The translations under genes and the position numbers were made by a program. Under the pieces are notes generated by a model. The model was not told the DNA's origin, made no database searches, and was given only the letters and a program-made list of their open reading frames with translations. A DNA stretch of 13,064 bases from Phoronis ovalis (Eukaryota > Phoronida > Phoronidae): the NCBI GenBank assembly GCA_028565635.1, contig JAOXYB010027246.1, positions 2,497-15,560 of the forward strand, written 5' to 3'. Positions 8,175 to 13,064 of the stretch are shown here, piece after piece. Each line of letters starts with the position of its first letter. The first letter of the stretch is position 1.

Positions 8175-9561
8175 GGGTGTCACCGCAGGGATTCTATAAT
8201 GGGGATGAATTGTGAGCTAATATATGTAGCTGTACAGTACAAACGAGTTACGGTGGTAACTTAATTACGTTGGCGTTTTGTTTATTTACATTTGGTACGT
8301 TGCCATCTTGTGACTTCCGTCTTTATTTCTACAAATATGTTCATGCGGGCTGCATTTTAATAGCAATCATGTATATGCATTCAGTTTCAGTACACACCCT
8401 TATAACATTTATTGCACCTTGCGGGCGGGAAGGCTATACGTAGAACATATGCGAAGTATGATCTAAGATTCATTCATATCGCATCTAACAGAATACATTT
8501 ATCAAAGAAATTAGTGATTAAATTGGCTTATCGAACCTACTTGACATTTAAATATATAAAATATTAGATTAACTCGAAAATCTTTCTTAGTGAAAGAGGA
8601 GTGAATTTTTTTTCTTTGAATTTCTTAGAACTGGTAATTCCGCTGATCAGACATTCATAACTATTCATATTACATCTTTTTTTAGAAGAACTAACTCAAA
8701 TTATTAGAATTTTCCTCAAAACATGCATGCTATAAACAAAATACAGGATGTCTTTGTTAATTATTAATTAATTAAAAATCTATAGAATTTTCAAAATGGT
8801 TTTATGATTACCTTTTCTTTTTAATAATATGGTGTTATTAATTGAACAAATTCTGCTCAAAATTCCCCGTTCGTTGCTGCAACGGATTGATGGTGCCGGT
8901 CTTCGTGTAAGTGAAACTTTTAAATAATTATTAAAATAGAGCTATACTTTGTATATAGTTATGCGGAGCATGTAAATGATATAGAGAATAAGTTTACTTG
9001 GAAGAAGTTATAGGTCTTTATTTTTATTGTATCTAACCTATTTTTATGAACTTTTGCTTTAATAACGGGGCTTTTGTACTCCATCTGTTATATAAAACCA
9101 TGGAGTTATGGTATGAAGAAAAGATGTTTTAACTTTTATGTGAACTTACACTTTGAAGATTGTAACTCACGTTATATACACGACATCTTTTGCAGTCAAC
9201 AATTTCTCTGTGGACCGTTTGAATTTTACACCTTTAAGACAATTAGAGCCTAATTACATCGTAGTTAGACTTGATTGTGCGAATTCATATCCGAACCTCC
9301 TCTTAGACCGAATTAAGGTCACATAGTTCGATACTTGCATAAAAAACAAGTGAGAGATCTTTATAAGTAAAATGTCTGCGTTAGAAAAAGACAGTTTTAG
9401 GAATTAATTAGGTTAACAATGGAAGGAGGACAAAAATTGGGAAAGAAGTTACCTATTGTGAATGAACGTGTCCTACTTCCTTTGTAACTTGATGCAAGTT
9501 CCCAGGTATATAATAAAAAAATTAGCCAAATTTTTACCTAAGACTCTAAACAAGCACTCAC

Positions 9562-9958
9562 CTCTTAAATATGATATAGTAGTCATTTTTGAATCTTCGT
9601 ACAAACTTTTAATAACCAAGAGAAGTGTAGAATCCTTTGTCATCTCAGTAACATCATTCGTAAAGTCATCATATACTACAACCCTACGAAATTTTCCCGC
9701 CATAAAGTCAGTTCTTGTCTTCTCTGAAGTGATGACGAAAGTTAAAGAAACACTGCCCCCTGACCGCCGTTTAACAATCGGAGGACAGTGTATATTTTGT
9801 GACTTTGAAATATGTCCTTTATTATACACCATAAATGATCTGCAGTCGATGATTAATGTGGTATCTGCTTCGCGAGGATTGTCCAGGATAGCCGCCATGT
9901 CTGATGGTGATATTGCACACACTCCGGTTTTACATAACATAAGTCTAGTTTGTAACAT
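9562..9958 (-). CDS. DUSP1-like: DUSP exon 1: start codon, rhodanese/CH2 domain, kinase-interaction motif
   Basis: Encodes residues 1-132 plus the first base of codon 133. It carries the rhodanese-like CH2 domain, seen as LIIDCRSF near residues 35-42, GHI at 48-50 and VVVYDD at 93-98. The basic patch IVKRR (61-65) sits where family members carry the arginine-rich kinase-interaction motif that docks MAP kinases. The sequence ends TTA AGA G followed by the consensus donor GTGAGT (9561 downward). The first ATG (9958) has G at -3 and is the first ATG after a strong upstream splice acceptor. In-frame Met7 (9940) has a weak context and Met21 (9898) a strong one (GACATGG), so a shorter start remains possible. 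The frame is open upstream of 9958 to a TAA at 10025-10027 but holds no other ATG there, which supports 9958. Rhodanese folds in MKPs are not sulfurtransferases; they provide docking. Confidence 0.92.
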
Positions 9959-10003
9959 GGCTGATGAGGTTGGTCGGGACAGCGGGTTCCCTAAGTAATC
10001 ACG

Positions 10004-10026
10004 CTGAAAAGAGCAGAAAAACAGTT
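10004..10026 (-). promoter_or_regulatory. Strong 3' splice site just upstream of the phosphatase start codon
   Basis: On the minus strand a long pyrimidine run (CTGTTTTTTCTGCTCTTTTC) is followed by AG at 10004-10005, then 45 bases without ATG, then the start codon at 9958. This is as strong an acceptor as any in the gene and suggests a 5' UTR intron. Possible donors are CAG/GTACAA (cut after 10105, a 101-base intron) and CCAG/GTAAGG (cut after 10724, a 720-base intron). The second has the better consensus. Neither can be chosen without transcript data, and unspliced transcription through the site is also possible. Confidence 0.45.
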
Positions 10027-10116
10027 ATGAATTTGAAGGGAAAAAAATGTAATCTATGTGGCGAAATATACGTGTGACCATGACCAGTGTTTTGTATATT
10101 GTACCTGTAAAAATAA

Positions 10117-10148
10117 CGATGACGCTCATCGGGCGCACCTTGGTGTGC
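10117..10148. promoter_or_regulatory. Two adjacent inverted repeats in the 5' flank of the phosphatase
   Basis: CGATGA-CGC-TCATCG (10117-10131) is a perfect inverted repeat containing TGACG, a CRE half-site. One base later comes GCGCACC-TT-GGTGTGC (10133-10148), an inverted repeat with one mismatch. An AP-1-like TGACTAA (minus strand, 10163-10169) is close by. This patch is richer in GC than its surroundings and lies 160-190 bases upstream of the start codon. It could be a promoter with bZIP sites or a structured 5' UTR. The binding-site reading is inference. Confidence 0.25.
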
Positions 10149-10770
10149 AATAGTTTTTCGTGTTAGTCACATCGCTTTCTCTGTTTCGTGCTCCTGGGTC
10201 ACGATAGTCATAATATAAATTTGGTATTAAAATATTTGTTCCCTAATTTGGCAATTTAAGTTTCATTGAAGTTTTATTTAGTTATATAAAAGTTAACATA
10301 ATTATACAAAATTTCTTTAAATTATTTGATTGTAACACATTACTTTTGATTTACTACTTATTTTCGGTTTCATTTACAACAATTAATGAACTTTTAAAAA
10401 TAGAATGCGGTCATGCTGCATAAAACCCTGCATAATTCAACAGTGGGCTGGAGGGTATGTAACATATTTTGAAACCATCTGAAAAATGTACATAGATACG
10501 CAACAAAGATTGAATTCTGACACAGATCTTCCGGATCCGCCACTATTAAAAATCAGGGTTGTGTATGTTACAAAAAATCCCGGCAAAAAATATATACGAC
10601 ATACCAGTTTGGAAATATAATCACTTAAATGTTCATGAAGTTTTTTTTATTTAAGCAGTTACGCAAATCGCAATTACATATCAATTTTGTTGTGACTACC
10701 TGTTCATTTGAAACTTCCCTTACCTGGTCCCGAACTATACTTACTGGTAGCTATCTTAAATTTGCTGCAA

Positions 10771-10779
10771 TTTTATATA
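10771..10779 (-). promoter_or_regulatory. Candidate TATA box upstream of the phosphatase
   Basis: On the minus strand this reads AATATATAAAAT, containing a full TATATAAA core. It lies about 46 bases before the candidate 5' UTR donor whose cut falls after 10724, so a first exon starting about 30 bases downstream would be very short. The region is AT-rich and such strings arise by chance. A second, weaker TATA-like string (TTTATATTA, minus strand, about 10210-10220) lies nearer the gene. Confidence 0.15.
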
Positions 10780-11562
10780 TTCTTCTGCCCCTATTTTGTT
10801 TACACGTTGTATCTAAATAGCCAGTATGCATGTAACTTCCCAATGTTAACTAGAGCAGCTGTAATACATAAACACGGTTTTTTCTTTGACATACTTAAAA
10901 ATATGTGATAGCCATCAGCATATTAACCGAGTTGCGACATCCCACAGATTTTAGATACGGGTGCTTTGTTCCTTATCAAATGTACTCAGAAGAAAATATA
11001 TTTCACAGCGATTTTTTCAGGACTATAACTTTGAAGCACTTTTGAAAGTCAACATTTTAATACATTACTATATATATAATAAAACCTTTAAATTTCCAGA
11101 AATATCTTACTGGAGAACATCTACAGTTTATTGTTAAATTCGATGAAGGGGATAAAAATGTATCAGTGATGATATTAACAGTGTGCCAAAATTTAGTTAT
11201 CAGCAAGAATATAACAATAGGATCTGGATCGTTAATTATCACAATCATAAATAAACTTGTCTGAATAAATTTCCCAGCTCACTTAAATTCGGTCACAGAT
11301 ACGGATGTATACACCTTTAAGTGTGTACATACATGTACATCACAAGTACATTTAGTTTGTACGATTAATGAATTTTTTAGAAATTTGTTCACTGAAAATT
11401 TCTAACATAGCACGTTTCCTTTTTCTGTAATATACATCAGATTGCGTAAGAAGTGTTGCAATACTGTGTTAATTAGAAATGGAAACGAAATCCTATTAAT
11501 TAAAATGAAATAATTGATGCTTCTGATTATTTCGAATTAAGTTGTTTCGTCGAAACACTTTG

Positions 11563-11854
11563 GCATAAGTTTATCCAGGAAGTTATTTTTAGTCGGATTC
11601 GGATCGCACTTAAAAAAATTTAGTACCTTATTACAGGTATTCTAACTACTGATCATTTAACTTCCGGAATAATAACAAACACTACATAAAAATTCCCTTC
11701 AACAGATTTTGCATAAGTTAATCTGGAAGTTATTTTTATTCGGATTCGGATCGTACTTAAAATTTAGCACCTTATTATAGGTATTCTAACTATTGATCAT
11801 TTAACTTCCGAAGTAAACGCAAACAATACATAAAAATTCCTTTCAATAGATTTT
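11563..11854 (+). repeat. Tandem duplication of a 148-bp unit with an internal inverted repeat
   Basis: Unit 1 (11563-11710) and unit 2 (11711-11854) are about 90% identical by eye, with a few single-base gaps and a roughly 4-base shortening of an A-run in unit 2. Many differences are C in unit 1 and T in unit 2. Each unit contains GGAAGTTA near its left end and the reverse complement TAACTTCC 80 bases later (11578-11585/11658-11665 and 11725-11732/11802-11809). The shared GGATTCGGATCG block is fully conserved. It could be a minisatellite dimer or two head-to-tail small elements. Confidence 0.8.
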
Positions 11855-13064
11855 GGAAGAGTTCCAATGTAGGCAAATAATAATTAATAATTAATCAAGA
11901 TAACACGTACATATGACATTTCAACGGTTACCGACCTTAGTGGTCATCTGTATGCCTTACAATGTTGTGGTTAATTTCATCAATTATTTGATTCCGTCAA
12001 TTATAACTCCTATTAAAGAATTCCGGAAGTGCCCAAGTTTCTTAAAGTAAGGGGTTAGTGTTTTATTTTGCGGTTTCTAAAAATGTTTTATTACCACTAT
12101 CGGAACTAGCCGGATATTATATTGGCATCAGCAACAAACAGTCTTCGGAGGCACATGCACACAACTAGGAAGCGTGTTCTAGGAAACGTAGGCACTTCTT
12201 ATAAGTGGCTTCTTACTAATTTTTTGTACACCTTACATGTGCTGATTTCTCATCAAACAACTACTTTTTTCAATTTACCAAACGACATGATCAGCAGCCA
12301 TAGTTTTCATTTTGTGAGTTGTGTTTTTAATAAAAAGGGACTATAATTTGTCAACTTTTTTGCAGTTCTGTGTCTCTAAGTCCATATGCAATTATTAATT
12401 AAAATGTAATTTGTCCCTAATTTGCAGTAATTGATTGTATTATTTTCATTGATCCTTTTCAGTAAAATAGCAACTAAAGGGTTTATTGTTCTTGCGTAAC
12501 AGGATATCTGTATTTATAATATTTTCTACAAGTTAAATTAATTAATGCTAATTATCATTTCCGCACATCCTTACACGAAACGCAACGACAAGGGTAAGCT
12601 TGGGGTATGGTACGGAACCATATATTACAAACAACGGATATTGGTTTAACCTATACAGAACAAAACATACATGCATTTTTTAATAGCAATACTCCTATGT
12701 GATATTTTTATGAACGGAAAATCTATAGAAGTTGTAAAAGTTTAATCACTGGTATAGATTAATTTATATTCCTGGGTTTACATTCTTACAAATAAGGCAA
12801 CCCCAATAAAACAATATGCCTCAATTTACCTCGCAATTTACATATTAAAAACATCTGTGAATTATACACAATTTTTCTAAAAACCCCATAGAAACGCATC
12901 TGGGATAACATTTATTTTCAAAACGTTGGAAAACATTGTTGATATCAGAGTTAACATACACAGGAAACAGAAGCCAGAAGCCATAAATTTTGATCACATT
13001 AACTTATTAAAATAATGCACGGGATGTGGCGAAAACATGTATATCTTCAATGGTAGGACGCCAA

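Larger units (their letters stand above)
5139..9561 (-). other. Phosphatase intron 1 (4423 bases)
   Basis: Phase-1 GT-AG intron, the longest in the gene, inserted just before the conserved GGY of the CH2 domain. It holds AT-rich sequence, a 10-bp tandem repeat (5761-5790), a poly-C tract (6053-6065), a repeat copy (6144-6179), the CGTGTCTC cluster (7219-7254), a C/EBP-like palindrome (8163-8174) and a short open frame with a donor on the opposite strand (8829-8906). No confirmed nested gene or RNA gene is seen. Confidence 0.85.
2548..9958 (-). other. DUSP1-like: Gene span: class I MAP kinase phosphatase, four coding exons
   Basis: Coding span of a nuclear-type dual-specificity phosphatase, which in this family removes phosphate from both Thr and Tyr of the activation loop of ERK, JNK and p38. 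Joining the exons at 9562-9958, 5029-5138, 3603-3825 and 2548-2972 gives 1155 bases: 384 codons plus a TAG stop. The donors read GAG/GTGAGT, CAG/GTAAGT and TTG/GTAAGT, and every acceptor ends in AG. Phases 1, 0 and 1 fit without a frame error. Domain order is rhodanese/CH2 (about residues 12-140), acidic linker (about 141-169), catalytic domain (about 170-311) and Ser/Pro-rich tail (312-384). Length and four-coding-exon layout match vertebrate DUSP1/2/4/5. The SATIC sequence after the active site points to the DUSP1/2/4 side rather than the cytoplasmic DUSP6/7/9 group. One-to-one orthology to a vertebrate member cannot be settled here. Confidence 0.93.
9959..13064. other. 5' flank of the phosphatase: probable 5' UTR, promoter and intergenic DNA
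   Basis: No protein-coding exon could be supported. The proximal 260 bases hold the splice acceptor and two inverted repeats listed separately. Farther up are a possible TATA box, a GTATACAC/GTGTGTAC hairpin (11307-11328), the tandem duplication at 11563-11854 and a short imperfect 14-bp direct repeat based on CTAGGAA(G/A)CGT (12165-12189). The open frame near 12122-12346 looks like chance. Confidence 0.5.

Noticed and set aside
9462-9998. 178-codon plus-strand open frame
   Set aside because: It is antisense to phosphatase exon 1, whose minus-strand product clearly matches the CH2 domain. The plus-strand translation shows no recognisable domain.
11770-11781. CCTTATTATAGG as a serum response (CArG) element
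   Set aside because: It has eight A/T bases between CC and GG instead of six, so it does not fit the CC(A/T)6GG consensus.
12122-12346. 74-codon plus-strand open frame
   Set aside because: It starts with TTG, has no known motif and no plausible splice links, and is within the expected length for chance frames in this window.

Overview
The window is animal nuclear DNA, AT-rich with long non-coding stretches and genes split by GT-AG introns. Nothing in it is prokaryotic: there are no operons, Shine-Dalgarno sites, CRISPR arrays or IS elements. The low GC, the 0.6-4.4 kb introns and the class I MAP-kinase-phosphatase gene with its conserved four-coding-exon layout suggest a bilaterian invertebrate. 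A mollusc or other lophotrochozoan is my guess, but the sequence alone does not fix the taxon.

The one gene identified with confidence is on the minus strand: a nuclear-type dual-specificity (MAP kinase) phosphatase of the DUSP1/2/4/5 class. Its coding exons are 9562-9958, 5029-5138, 3603-3825 and 2548-2972 (minus-strand order). All three junctions have GT-AG borders and compatible phases (1, 0, 1), giving a 384-residue protein: N-terminal rhodanese/CH2 domain with a basic kinase-interaction motif, short acidic linker, catalytic domain with HCHAGISRS (Cys257/Arg263), and a Ser/Thr-Pro-rich C-terminal tail. A strong polypyrimidine tract plus AG lies 45 bases before the start codon, suggesting a spliced 5' UTR. 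The 3' UTR carries four ATTTA pentamers and an AATAAA signal.

At the left end, on the plus strand, two small exon-like segments (1393-1477 and 1927-1972) have strong splice borders, compatible phase and a shared open frame ending in TAG. They are probably the 3' end of a convergent gene whose body lies left of the window. Its product is not recognised. Its 3' UTR would run tail-to-tail into, and possibly overlap, the phosphatase 3' UTR.

The rest is intronic or intergenic: 1-1392 (probable intron, with repeat-like sequence at 841-1318), three phosphatase introns (2973-3602, 3826-5028, 5139-9561) and about 3 kb upstream of the phosphatase (9959-13064). These hold small tandem repeats, a 148-bp tandem duplication at 11563-11854, a poly-C tract, several short palindromes and a perfect CRE octamer in intron 2. 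I did not find an undescribed multi-gene system. The points worth following up are the phosphatase's altered ERK-docking tail, the convergent gene tail, the 5' UTR splice site and the tandem duplication.
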